A stretch of DNA of 64,000 nucleotides, from assembly GCA_003313425.1 (NCBI GenBank), contig NHZP01000012.1:1054001-1118000 (forward strand), in the 5' to 3' direction. Made by a program: the position numbers and the translations under genes. Below are positions 22,740-33,916 of this stretch, piece after piece. Source of the stretch: Pseudopyrenochaeta lycopersici. Taxonomy: Eukaryota > Ascomycota > Dothideomycetes > Pleosporales > Pseudopyrenochaetaceae. Positions within the stretch are counted from its first letter, which is position 1; every line of letters begins with the position of its first letter. The notes under the pieces are model-generated. The model worked only from the letters and a program-made list of their open reading frames with translations. It made no database searches and was not told where the DNA came from.

Positions 22740-24046
22740 CTAATTCTCTCTTTCAACTGGCAAAATTTTCAGTTCACCACCGCTGACTTCGAGAACATCC
22801 TCCCATTTCTCACCAATGTCCACTTCGTCCTCGTGGACAGTGATGCCCATTTTTAAAGCGACTTGCTCAATTTCCTCGATTACTTTGAATGCACTCTCAT
22901 AGCGAGAATTCCAAGCATTGACCAATACATCTCCCAGCCGTGCTTCTTCTAGCTTTTGGAATAATTTCTGTTGCCCCCTTTCTGCCAAGATCTCATGAGT
23001 TTCAGAAGCCGAGACTGGCAGCGTACTCTCAAGAGGGCACAGGGGATCCCATGCTTCTCCTCGCTCCCGCCTCGGAATGGCAATAAAATCATTCGTCATG
23101 AGTCTCCACACAAATGTGGCCCAATAGAATAAATCCTCTTTCACAGACCCTCTCTCATTGCACGTCCAAGGGCAGAATGTCGCGAATTGGTCATATGAGA
23201 TCTCCTCGCTTGCGCACCACTCTCCCTCGTCCCAGGGTTCGTCGGATATTTCATTCGCCTTGTTTTGCGCTTCCTCCTCGCTATAGCCATGGCATCTTTT
23301 ATAGTATTCTGCTTGTTCACGCCTGCAATTCTCCACATGTGTCACCTTGTCTTCTTCAAATTCCTGCTCGATCTCGGGACCTGATGCACAAATAAATCCA
23401 GTGATTGCCAGAGAGAAATCGGATCGTATCCATACAGAGCGCGAGCAGAAGCTATGAAGATACACATTGCGAGAATGAAAGAAGCTAAAAGCAGTAAGTG
23501 CTTGAATCGCCCAGCGGTAATATAGGGATAATATCAGTTTATCATCTCGGGACAGTATCTCAGAAATTGGCACGGTCATTGCTGGAATATGGAAATCGAT
23601 GGGGCCCGGCGTAAGCTTCTCAACGACTATGCCAGTGCCGCAGGGCAATGCGTTGGCGAAGCTATTCTGAGGTTTAGCGCAACGCGATCATAGCACAATG
23701 GCGCTACATACCGTACGATTCTTGGGTGGTCGCCACTCAGAAGCTCGTACGCCTTTCGCAGGCGTTTGATGGGCCAGTGCGCTCTTACTCTAGGATTAGG
23801 AACCATCGGGCCATCAACACAATCGGTGATGATCATATTTGTTCCATCCGTATGAGGCGCGCAGAATGCTATTTCAAAGAAGTTATCATACCATGACAAT
23901 GCATCGCCTGCCGCAGCCGCATATACTGCTCTAGATACGGTGGTGCCGCAAACATAGCAATATTTAAGCCGACGTGCTACGGTAAGTAGTTCCTCTGTCG
24001 GTGGTGGCGTTCTGAAAGATTCGATGAAGGAGATTACGGAGCCCAT
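22740..24046 (-). CDS. Protein-kinase-like protein, probable pseudokinase, 418 aa
   Basis: Two exons on the minus strand (24046-23712, then 23661-22740) join across a 50-base intron to give 418 residues. The phase is restored only with the AATAG acceptor, which yields the kinase-like string HPRIVRFANALPCGTGIVVE, matching the region between helix C and the hinge of eukaryotic protein kinases. The later lobe aligns by eye: a helix-E region (WAIQALTAFSFFHSRNVYLH) and an activation region (LAITGF). The catalytic HRD is replaced by RNVYLHS and the DFG position reads TGF. The glycine loop and the VAIK lysine are not evident. It therefore probably does not transfer phosphate. No membrane segment or signal peptide is seen. 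An unrecognised basic N-terminus with a CYVC motif precedes the lobe. Similar degenerate kinases are common in fungal accessory regions; the function is unknown. Confidence 0.75.
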
Positions 24047-25090
24047 CGTCTCGGTGGTATATGTGGTGAAGCAGCCGTCTGGCTCTTAAGAGAGGATGGA
24101 AATGGTGGGCCGCACGGCCAGGCAACTGTTGTTGCTCATCGCCTGATTTGGCTAGTGCGTCACGAACTTCCGTTGCGAACTAGTGTCCACCCAACCATTG
24201 CCACCTCTGTACTAGTCTTTCCATTCTTTTGACAATCATCATGACGGTTACGAGGCCTCTTTGTTAGCTTCTGATGAAATTTCTTATAGACCACCCGCTT
24301 GATACTGTGCGTCATTGCGAATTTAGTCGGCCCAGGCTATCTCAAAGTATTGCTGCTGCACGTAAAACCTAAACCAGCCATCACGAGATTGTATCTTTGT
24401 ATTCTCCTATGCATACAGTAGCTTCTATGGGAAGAGTGAAGCGTACTGGTCTGGTCAAGTTGCTAGCGATGCTTGCGTTGATCGACAATCCATAGTCGAC
24501 TTCCTTTCCCCATCACCGTATTCACGTGCGCATTCATGATGCTGTCGTTGCCTCTCAGTGTTCAAGCAGCTTCTTGTTTTCAATATAACGTGCATCACTT
24601 CACATGATTTTGCGGAACTTCACAATACCATCCGCACATTTATGCTGTCAGGTTATCATATTCAGCTGAAACGTATGCAACGAAGTGCTGCAATGTGCAG
24701 TGGTAAAAGTTGGGATCTCAGCATTTCACATATTTGTGCTATTTCCGGATTAATTCACCTCAGCCATGGGTATCTGCAACAAGCCAGCAAGCATGTCGTG
24801 CTGAACACAACGATATCTTCGACTATTCTGGGGTATTTCATCTCAATACCAGCATATCCCATTATTCGACCTCGATATGTCAAGACTTGCGATGAATATA
24901 ATGTCTCTGTTCTATGGGTGTTGAAATTGGATGAAAAAGGTCGTAATTTGAGAACTTAGTGCCGTCTAAGCTGCTGGACTTGTAGAAAATCCAGGTCAAC
25001 AAAAAGCCATGAACCAGTTATCAAAAAATGTCAGACAACTTTATAAGACACTTCTAATAAAACAGGTTAAGAGTCTAGTGATGCAAACAC
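24047..25090. other. Intergenic region
   Basis: About 1 kb. The left part should carry the promoter of the kinase-like gene, and the right part the 3' end of the FAD oxidoreductase gene. A 133-codon plus-strand frame at 24558-24959 has no recognised domain and an AT-rich composition unlike its coding neighbours, so it is not called. Confidence 0.4.
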
Positions 25091-26848
25091 TTACAAGTCT
25101 CTCTTATCATCATACAATAGTTCTTGCACAATGGATACTGCTAGCTTCAAGATTGATCTCAAACGTCCTACTCTCCGGCCTCTGCTCTTCTGCACTCTTG
25201 CTACAAGATTCAATGGTTCAGTATCCTCTCGGCTATTGATCAGAGTTCTTGCCACATGGGCTCCTGCCGCAAAGCCATCCTCGTGGAATCCAAACCCCAT
25301 CCATGCACCTGCAAAGCTCACATTCCCGACACCATTAATCTTATCCAAGTGAGGAGACATAATGATACTATCCGAGGTAATGAGCGGATGATAGTACACT
25401 TGACTGCTTTGTGGGTTGTGTGGAACACGGATCGGATTCATAGTCACTAATACCCTTCCAGGACTTGCAATCTCTCCAGGAAAAGGGATAGCTTGGAGTT
25501 TGTTCATATCGAAGGTAAGGGAAATCTTAGATTCCGTTTTCATCGAAGTAGGGGTGGTAACCGGTGTGGAGGCGTTCAAGTTGAGCTGGGTATACTTCGC
25601 CACGGGCGGTTGGTCAAGGAAGCAGTTCCACGCTACACGAGCTGAACGGCGTTTCGGCAGGAGCTGCATGGTGTCAGAAATCTGGTTCGTAACTTTAGAA
25701 TATTTTAGAGTGTATAAATTTACCGAGGTGTCTGAGTGTAGATAGCAAATATTGCGCCTAGTTTTGAAAACGCTTAGAATTTTCCGTTGCATTTCGGTTG
25801 CTCCGCTACCGAGCAGAGACAGAGCCTGATTCGCATGGATGGCGAGAACCACATGATCAAATCTCTGACGAGTGCCATCGGGGAATTCAACGCATGCTCC
25901 ATTATCTAGTTGGGTAACGTTTTGGATTGTTGTGCTCAAATGTAACTTGTGGTGGGCGGGTAACCGATCTTTAAAAGCGTCTACATATGTCTTGGAGCCG
26001 TTACGGAAGGAGCGCCACTTCAAAGTCTTTGATACTGTATCCAGAAGGCGGTGGGCTAACCTACGCCATATCCGCATTAATGCTTGAAATATATGATAAC
26101 CTTCGATAACGAACTTACATGAACTGGATGAGGGGCTTCGCGGGAAATGTCCGTGCAAATTCATCCGGATCTATGCACCATGGAGCGGCCATCATGGGGA
26201 TAAGAAAGTACGTCTTGAACTGGTCAGAATACCCGTTCCTTTTGAGATAATCTCCAATTGACTCAAGCTGCAACCCATCGAATGGAATATCTGGAAGTGA
26301 GCTGCTGGATTTGTCTTTGTCAAAACTTGTAGGAAAGTCTTCGTATAATATGTCTTCCGCAAACAAGCTGAATCGCGCAACGTCGAATAGTAGCCTCCAA
26401 AACCAGATACTCAACAACAGAGAAACGCTATGAATAAAACTTTGAATTGAATAGCTCCCCCACTCGAGGGCTCCACCGTTTGTTGATACACCAAAGGACA
26501 TGTCGGTGGGGATAGTCTTCACGCCGAGCTCTTGGAGGAAACCGGTGAATTGCGCTATTTTCAATCAGCGCCTGCGTAGGAATTTACATAGTATTTCTTA
26601 CGGTATGTATTTTCATCCATTGCAATGAAGCCTGTGTCCACGTTGACACTTTGTCCATTACCCGTGAACGGCACAGAATTTGCGTGTCCACCGAGTCTGT
26701 CATTTGCGTCATAGATATCGACATCGCAGTCATGCTTCCGCAAATTCCATGAGCAAGCTATGCCAGAGATGCCACCGCCTATGATGGCAATGCGCGGTCG
26801 GGGCGATTGCGGTGGTTGCTGTATCATTATCGAAACCTCTGGTTGCAT
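25091..26848 (-). CDS. FAD-dependent amine-oxidase-type oxidoreductase (COG2907-like), 550 aa
   Basis: Three exons on the minus strand (26848-26602, 26554-26119, 26060-25091), separated by 47- and 58-base introns, give 550 residues. The N-terminus carries the dinucleotide-binding fold IAIIGGGISGIACSWNL (GGGISG at 24-29), then a YDANDRLGGHANS segment typical of the flavin amine-oxidase superfamily. The C-terminus has the FAD-contacting motif SFAGAWMGFGFHEDGFAAG. The splice choice is supported by the family-like joins NTYPQFTGFL and LIQFMLAHRLLDTVSK. An alternative Met lies seven codons downstream. Relatives in bacteria (COG2907) are encoded next to DUF1365 proteins and cyclopropane-fatty-acid synthases, and a related oxidase domain is fused to the plant synthase. 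A DUF1365 gene lies 9 kb away here. The reaction is unknown; oxidation of a lipid-linked acyl chain is an inference. The gene is divergent from the P450 gene. Confidence 0.87.
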
Positions 26849-27765
26849 GTCCGTGGGTGGCTGCCGTCGGCAGCGACTGGAATGCAGACTACAACGGGAA
26901 GGAAGGAGGATGTGCCCTGTCACAATCCGAACTATTTCATTAGATATCCAATATTCATAGCTTACGGAGTGCAAACGCCTTAGTCCAGGGCGCAGTAATC
27001 GTCATATGGGGCAATGCAAGAAATCGGAAGAGTACATTGTTGCTGATAGAACAGCTCGTAGCTTTGACTCAAATTACCGGATATCTGGTTCTGATTGAAG
27101 GGATTCCGCGATGAAGGAGAAAAGGCGGCTAAGAATGCGCAACACTTTGTTTCCACCCCCAGGATCTAAGACAGGGTGGTGTGATTTCATACGATAATTA
27201 TAGCGCCCCTAAACCGCTTTGTCGATAACTTCATTTGTACATCAACTGTGCCCCATGTCTTGTAATACCCAAAATGAGACCTGTGCTCGGCTCTCCACCG
27301 CCATTCCTCTGTCACACCCGATCAAACAACCGTGTACGCCCAGCCTGCGCGAGGCAGAATTTCGATGAAACGGTTAGTGTCGCCTTTTCCATTCAACAGA
27401 GCAGCGATACTCGCCTACGTGATCAAGTCCTGCTACCCAAGCAGCGAACTCGGACACAAAATCATGTACGACAACTCAAATCCTTCGTGACAATACTCAG
27501 ACACTTTTGGACGTAGGATTTGCCGAATACAGTTCACAAGGAGGTAATACGCGAACGCAGTCAGCGGATTTCAACGACAGCCTTGGCTAAGCGGATGATA
27601 ACGTTCTTCTGTTGCCCAAGACTGATTTCTACGCAGCCTGCAAGCCCACCTGCAAGCCTAATGCTTGACTCCTGTACTTTCATTGGGCTTTCATACCACA
27701 TCGTAGACAATCGACCCTTTGGATCCTGCTACCAAGCGAAAAAGCAAACCTAGGATCTAGCCACA
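26849..27765. promoter_or_regulatory. Divergent promoter region between FAD oxidoreductase and P450
   Basis: These 917 bases separate the start codons of two oppositely oriented genes and must contain both promoters. A near-palindrome ACCGGATATCTGGT (one mismatch) is at about 27076-27089. No clear TATA box was seen. The short frames at 27235-27516 and 27520-27753 are not convincing. Confidence 0.4.
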
Positions 27766-29524
27766 ATGATTGAGTATCTCCCACGTAGCGCATACCAGTT
27801 TGTCGCTTGTGCGACCGTTTCTTTGATTGTTGCTGTAAGAACTATTCGGAAAGCTTGAATGCCCAAGAGCCACTTAAGCTGATTCTCGTCCGTCTAGGTG
27901 GTTATCGTCATCCTCCAAAGACTCTACTTTCATCCCTTCAGCAAAGTTCCCGGCCCATTGCTGGCCAAAGTGACTAGCGTGTATTCAGCATGGCACTCAT
28001 GGAGAGGTACTATGCACCTTGATGTGCAGAGATGCCACCAACAATACGGTATCTACCTCTTTGCTAGTGTTGAATCACTTGATCTCTGACATTTACTAGG
28101 CGACCTAATCCGATATGCGCCTAACCAAATTCTCTCGCTTCATCCATCTGATATGACTGCAATATACGGGCATGGGAAGCCGTTCCGCAAATCGAAAGGC
28201 TATGCAACCATGATCCCGATCCCGGATGGCTGGAGCGCTATGACATCTATCGACAAAGGTCTGCATCACAACCTCCGCCGCGTTTTCAGATCCGGCGTCA
28301 CCACTGAATTCCTTGCGAAGTATGAACCAGCTGTATTGCGAAATCTTCATGTGTATTTTTCGCAACTTACCAAGGTAAAGGACGCAGAAGGCTGGAGCGC
28401 TGCAGGTGACATGAGGAAATGGAGTAGGTTGCAAGACTTATGTGTGCCATGGATATCAGTTAACATAAATTTTCATAGATCTGTACTTGGGATTCGACAC
28501 CATGGCGGATTTTGGCCTGGGTTTGAAGACCGACTTGTTGCGTAGCTCGGCAAGAGATTACGTGTTTCCAGCCCTGCACATACACGAAAAGAAGATGGGC
28601 CTCTGGGAACAATTACCTATACTTAACGACCTGGGCATTGGCAACTTAATCAGTTGGCTATTCCCATTTATTTCACCAGAAGCTAATCAATTCGCCAACT
28701 GGTACGCAGCGTTCCTTGATGAGGCCCTCAGTAACAATGCCACCCACCCACAAGGAATATTCGGGCCTGTCATTCAAAGCGGCCACGGTGCTCTGGAGAA
28801 GCCAGGCCACAACTATGCCAACATGATTGGTGAAGGCGCGTTCAGCACCTTCTCGTCTGCCGACGGCTACGGCATGATGCTCTCAGGTTTTTTGCACTAT
28901 CTGTCTCACTACCCACACGTGTACGAAAAGCTCGCGAACGAAATGCGCAGCAAGTTCAAGCCGGGCGACAAAATTGTATGGGGCAAGGAACTCGAGTCCA
29001 GCGTTTATCTCCGCGCAGTCATCGACGAAGTCATGCGCCTCCTTCCTCCAGCGTGTGGCGTCCACTGGCGGGAGTGTGAGCGCGAAGGCGTCCTAGTCGG
29101 CGAAGGCCAAGTTCCCATGCCAGTTGGTAGCGACGTGGGCATCAGCCTGTTCACTCTTTTCAGAGACAGCAGGATATTTCGAGATCCAGTTCTGTTCTGG
29201 CCTGAGCGCTGGATCCAAGGTACACTACCAGAAGCGGAACAGAGTTTTGCCCGGAAGATGTTTGTACCGTTCTCGATCGGCCCCCGGAACTGTGCTGGTG
29301 GCCATGTCGCGATTATGATGGCTAGTATCGCGTACACGTATATCCTTGTGAACCATGACTTTCGACTGGGCACCGAAAGGCTTAAGACGGCGCCACACGT
29401 ATGGTCGAATGCGTCTGAAGAGGAGGGTGCAGAGGCAGAGTTGATTTTCGAGAGTCACTACTCGATTGCTGGTTGGTTGAATGGGCCTTTTATTCAGTTT
29501 AAGGAACGGAAGCTATCAAATTAG
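27766..29524 (+). CDS. Cytochrome P450 monooxygenase, 529 aa
   Basis: Four exons (27766-27834, 27898-28048, 28100-28423, 28479-29524) with introns of 63, 51 and 55 bases encode 529 residues. The N-terminus has one membrane anchor (about residues 10-30) followed by the proline hinge FSKVPGPLLA, so the enzyme should sit on the endoplasmic reticulum. The helix-K motif EVMR (Glu365-Arg368) and the haem-binding motif FSIGPRNCAG with Cys453 are intact. The helix-I oxygen-activation motif is unusual: the expected acid-threonine pair is replaced by Asp310-Gly311-Tyr312 in FSSADGYG. Overall the sequence resembles fungal P450s of the benzoate-4-monooxygenase/isotrichodermin type; the substrate cannot be predicted. 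It sits tail-to-tail with a thioesterase and head-to-head with an FAD oxidoreductase inside the 25-39 kb cluster. Confidence 0.93.
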
Positions 29525-29710
29525 ATTCATACATCAGTGGCTTTTGTAGCAGCGAACACTCAATACATGGTTGGGAAGCTAATTCCACCTTGGTTATTCA
29601 TTGATAATCTCTGTACAGTGTATCTGAGCAGGGAACTTCACTCCTGCCAAGTATGTCATGATAGTTCTTAGCAAGAACACCATTTACTTTTTGATGGAGT
29701 GAATTTCGCT

Positions 29711-30457
29711 TCAAAGCTTAGAAGCATCTCCTGCCTTGGCGCGCTTCGGGTGGGCGGTATCCCACTTCTCCTTGAGCATCCTCGCATGCTCTGCCTTTTT
29801 GGTGAAGCCTTCGAACACCTTAGGCCATCCGCCACCCAGCGTGCGAATGTCGACGGGCCTTGCGGTCTTCACATCCATGTAGGTAACTGAGCCTTTGACT
29901 TCGGCAACGATAGCCTGCTGCTTGAGTGAGAAGAGGGAGGTGGTCCCAGAGTTCCGTGATGGCTCGATAGCGTCTTCTCGGTACGCTGCGATGAGCTGTT
30001 TTGATGATTACTTAGACATGTCTCTTGAGATTTGGCATGTATTGATTGCACCTACGGCATCGGGATACTTGACCTGCCTGCGGATATCCAGCTCATACTT
30101 CCTCACCACGGGAACAACCGTCTTGGCAAGAATCATGTCGTTGTACTCGTCGTCGCTCAGGAATTCGTCGTAGCTCTCCATGACGCGGTGGAAGCACGTG
30201 CCTAGGAAGTGCATGTACTGGGACTGCATGACATGGCCAAATGGGTCCTGGTCCTCGGCCCAGACGACTCCTCGTTCGACCATGGTCTGCGGGTCGTAGC
30301 CCATGCTCTCGAGTGTTGCGAGTGCCTGGCTACGGAGTGCAGCATACGGATCCGAGTTTGGGTGCGGGGATGGGGCACCTGCCCTGGCATAGGGCGAGTT
30401 GTACGCCGACTCGGCGAGGCGGCGCGAGGAACGGGGGGTCGCATTACAGTCGGCCAT
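29711..30457 (-). CDS. Hotdog-fold acyl thioesterase-like protein, 228 aa
   Basis: Two exons (30457-30056 and 29995-29711), split by a 60-base intron with a GTAGGT donor, give 228 residues. The sequence shows the 4HBT-type hotdog pattern: ERGVVWAEDQDPFGHVMQSQYMHFLGTCFHRVMESY, with the Asp and the central helix expected of the family, then beta strands EVKGSVTYMDVKTARPVDI. The region before it (residues 1-40) is Pro/Ser/Ala-rich with Arg residues and could be a mitochondrial targeting leader. Members hydrolyse acyl-CoA or acyl-carrier thioesters. The C-terminus is basic and lysine-rich. The gene converges with the P450 gene (186 bases between stops) and diverges from the Pth11-like gene. An acyl substrate would fit the lipid theme of the cluster, but this is inference. 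Confidence 0.85.
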
Positions 30458-30821
30458 ATTGAGCAGCGGATTGTCTTGGGGTTGCTGCGCGGCTGTTGGG
30501 GGGTGTACGTCTTAAGGGCGCACAGCAGGTAGGCCGTTTGGCTAGGCTACCACGGGAGCACAAAGGGCACACCAGCGAGGCGCCACCGCTCTGTGGCCTC
30601 CAACTAGTGTCACCCTGACCCAGCCCCGCGGGACGGTCCGGTCCAGCTCAGTTCACCGGCCAGATGCCCTCCCTCTCCATGGCCGAGCGAGACTATTGCC
30701 AGCGCCCCCAAAAGCCTCGACGCCGTGCCCTTTGCAGGACTGGCACCGTCAGTGGCTCCTGTGGTCTTAGTTCCGCTTGTTCTTTCCAGTTTACTCATCC
30801 CCACATGCGCCATCGCAAGCC
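30458..30821. promoter_or_regulatory. Divergent promoter region (thioesterase / Pth11-like)
   Basis: These 364 bases lie between two start codons in opposite orientation. The sequence is G+C-rich on the thioesterase side and C/T-rich just before the ATG at 30822, as usual for fungal leaders. No TATA box or obvious palindrome was recognised. Confidence 0.4.
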
Positions 30822-32176
30822 ATGACCATGGCGACAACATCTTCCATCAAGTGGAACCCGGCGTTGACTGACGAGAACGAGGGCCACGTTATTCTCACCG
30901 TCACCATCCTTATGAACGTCCTCGTGCTTCTCTCTACCCCTACGCGCATTGGCATCAAACTCTGGTCCAGAACGCCTCTGAAGATTGAGGACTTTCTGAT
31001 CATGCTCGGCCTCGTAAGAACTGCCTATCCAAAACATGCCAAATTGTCTTCTCATCTAGATAGGCTATGAATGTGACCGGTAATGTAGTCGAGTATGAAG
31101 CGGTGAACCACGGCTTTGGACGCCATCTCCAGTTCTTAACCAGGGACCAAGAGCGGGCCGTGCGCATGTGGAATCAGTTTGGCATCTTGTTCGCAAATCT
31201 TGCCATATGGTCCGTCAAAATATCCATCTGCTTCTTCATCCTCAGCCTCATCCGCAATGCCCACTTCCGATCGCGAGTCATCATCTATGCATTGATCACG
31301 GTAACCTGCACCGCGCATGGCTGCCAGACCATCGTTTGGGCCGCCCAGGCTCGACCTTTGGAGAAGCTTTGGCACCCCGAAGTCCCTGGAACAGTCACGA
31401 ATAGGAAAACCTTGGTCGACTCCATCATTACATTCACTGGTACGCCGCGGAAACTCTCCAGCCAACTGGACGGCCTATTGCTAACAGAAATTCCAGCGCT
31501 TTCGAGCGTAACCGACCTGTTCTATGCTCTGTCCCCGATTTATTTCTTTGGTGGTCTACAGATGAGTCTGAAGAGAAAGATAATTGTCATTGGTTTGACA
31601 GGGTCAGGTCTACTGTAAGTTCCCTTTCCTACACTCTGCTATCGTACTCACGAATAGCTTCACAGAGTATTCGCTGCCTCCATTGTTCGTGTCGCCTTCG
31701 TCAATGATTTCTTCAATCCAGACATGCCCTGGGGCCTGCGCAGAGTCTACGTATGCACCATCGTTGAACGGAATCTTGCCGAGTTGATCGCAGACCTCCC
31801 AGGCATATTCCCCCTCATTCACAAGGTGCACAAAAAGGCTCTATCAATAATCACTGCGAGTAAGGACCACAGCGCCAATTCCTCTTCAAAAGACACCCCC
31901 TTGGAAGTCATAACGGTTGGCTCCGACAATAGGCCATCCAAAAAGTCTAGAGGTGGCGAGTTCGCGGCGTATGGACACCATGGGCAGATTAGCACGATTC
32001 AAAATGAATCGGATGATCGGATCCCCCTACGGAGTGAGCCTCAGCCTGATGCGGTGGCCCTGAAAAATGATAGAGTCATCACTGTCGAGGTGAACATTGA
32101 TGTCGAGTCTCAAGAGCAAAAGAAAAAAAAGGCAAAGGGGATGTGGCCTGTGGAAAATCCACGGCCGGATCTGTGA
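30822..32176 (+). CDS. Pth11-like seven-transmembrane protein (fungal rhodopsin domain), 398 aa
   Basis: Four exons (30822-31013, 31064-31439, 31497-31614, 31666-32176) with introns of 50, 57 and 51 bases give 398 residues. The hydrophobic profile and signatures match the fungal rhodopsin-domain family that includes Pth11-type putative receptors. TM1 is followed by RIGIKLWSRTPLKIEDFLIMLG, then HGFGRH in the first outer loop, WSVKISICFFILSLIR in TM3, a loop with WHPEVPG, a TM5-6 region DLFYALSPIYFF, and VERNLAELIADLPGIFPL in TM7. The C-terminal ~110 residues are hydrophilic, cytosolic and lysine-rich near the end. It lacks the CFEM domain found in some relatives. Intron 2 is 57 bases with no in-frame stop, so its retention would add 19 residues. 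A receptor or membrane-sensor role is inferred. Confidence 0.9.
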
Positions 32177-32354
32177 ACTGAATAATATCACTACTCATTC
32201 TATATGGAGAACAATAACGTTGTCTGGATTTTGACATGACGAGACGGTTTGGATTATGTCGTAGCGTTCGAGCATGGATATGATCGTTTAGTGGCATTAG
32301 CTTCATGAATACTATTTACGACTACCATTTCGCATAAGCCACATTCCAATGGAT

Positions 32355-33444
32355 TCACGGCACAGGCACAGGCTTCCCGCCTTTGCTTTGCATAACGGAA
32401 TCGCCTCTCTTCAGTGCCATGGCTTTCTTTACCTCCCACTCCCAAGCTGTCAAGTTTCCGTCTTCGGAATCTGTCTCCTCACCCATTAAGGCACGCATAC
32501 TGGCATCGCGGTGGGGTCGAATGAGAATAGCGAGGCTATACCGGTCTACGAAGCGCTGATCGCCAGGGGCAAAATTGATGCGATGGCAGTTGCTGCGCAG
32601 CAGGCCACCAGACCATTGAACCATGGCATCTCCCAGGTTCACAATAAGGCAACCTGGTTGTGGACGCACATAGAGCCATGCATCCTCGTCCGTGGGCGCC
32701 TTACCGGGCGCGAGAATCTGCAAACCGCCGAGGACGTTTGTAAGAAGGGTGATGGTACCAAAGTCGGTGTGATGTATCATGCTGGTACGAAGGTCGCTCT
32801 GTTCCGGACTTGCATATGCCTTGATGAGGCGGACAACAGTGCCTGAAACCTGTGTAGGAGACTGCAGACAGGCAAAAGTGTCTGGAGCAACTCCGAGCTG
32901 GCTGGCCAGGGTGATGTTGATGATGTTTGCGATACTCTGGCCATGCTTGAGGAATGAAGTGAATAGCGGCAGATGTGTGTGTACGAGCTCAGGCAGCGGC
33001 TGAAGAGGCGAGTTCTGGAGCAGGCCATCTTGGCCAACATTGAACCACTCAAAGCGATCTGGCTCGTTTGTTTCGGTCCTGGCCAGACCGCGCGGTTTGA
33101 AACTGTGGGAGGATAAGATTTAGAAGGGCGCAGCTGTGCGACACGTACCCTAGAAAGCTTTTGGGAAGGTCATGCTGGAACTTGTCCTTGACCTCATCCG
33201 GCAAGTTCATGATGTCTTTGCCAGCTGCAAAAAGTGCATCAATTTCGCTGATGACATTCTTCCCGAGCGGGTCATGGCGCAAGTCGAGTAGAAAGAAGCC
33301 TAGCTCCTGGCACGCGCGCAGGACATTGCTGGCCGCGGAGGGGACCCGTGCATGGAGCTGTGCCAGAGAGACAGTGTGCATGGCCGCAACGGGAACATGG
33401 TCTGGGAACGGGGGAACTGCCTCGAAGAGCTTTTCGGATGCCAT
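32355..33444 (-). CDS. 2-oxoglutarate/Fe(II)-dependent oxygenase (isopenicillin-N-synthase-like), 347 aa
   Basis: Two exons (33444-33149 and 33102-32355) across a 46-base intron encode 347 residues. The N-terminal half matches the DIOX_N domain (GFFLLDLRHDPLG, then LPDEVKDKF). The C-terminal half is the double-stranded beta-helix core. Iron ligands are visible as His210-Thr-Asp212 (HHTDFGTITLL) and His272 (CHRI), and the cosubstrate-binding RYS is at 286-288. The start is the ATG at 33444 (MASEKLF); an upstream in-frame GTG was ignored. Members hydroxylate, desaturate or cyclise small molecules in fungal secondary metabolism. The enzyme lacks targeting signals and should be cytosolic. It is divergent from a monocarboxylate-type transporter across 472 bases, an arrangement that suggests joint regulation. 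Confidence 0.93.
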
Positions 33445-33916
33445 ATTGGCAATGTGCTGAGAAAGGTCCAAACTCTGACCAATGTGGTGCACAAGAAGCA
33501 GGATGCTGGAGACGGTTGGCTGATATATTTGTGGAGGGGCGTAGCTGGTCAGCTTGACGTTGCTTGTAGGGGCTTGGGGTGTCTCGGCGGGCTTCGGGAA
33601 AGGCGTCCGCTACTGCGGCTGCAAGGCAGGGTGGGACCGTTGCCGCCGTTGCAACGCCCTTGCCTTGCCCGTTTCCCCGCACAACACCGCCCCCTGGCCA
33701 ATGCGCGCACCTCCGTTGCTGGTAACAAAGGACTCACCGGCATGATCTTGAACTTGCCTCGGCCCTGCTCTGCCTGCCCACCCCAAGCATACTCAAAGCC
33801 TACCCAGCATTTCAGCAGCCTTTCTTCCTCGTGCTCACAAAGCATCGCTACCCTCACCAAGTATTGCAAGTTTGGCATTAAATCACGCTCTTGAAAAACA
33901 CGCTCCAAACCCCGTC
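33445..33916. promoter_or_regulatory. Shared promoter region (oxygenase / transporter)
   Basis: These 472 bases separate the start codons of the divergent oxygenase and transporter genes. Several CGG and CCG triplets occur (around 33580-33640), but no exact palindrome was found. The last 150 bases before 33917 are C/T-rich. Open frames crossing it are antisense or leader shadows. Confidence 0.45.

Noticed and set aside
24558..24959. 133-codon plus-strand frame
   Set aside because: AT-rich, no domain, and flanked by noncoding-type sequence.
33272..33682. Minus-strand frame of 136 codons over the oxygenase start
   Set aside because: Overlaps exon 1 of the oxygenase in another frame; the conserved DIOX_N residues are in the annotated frame.
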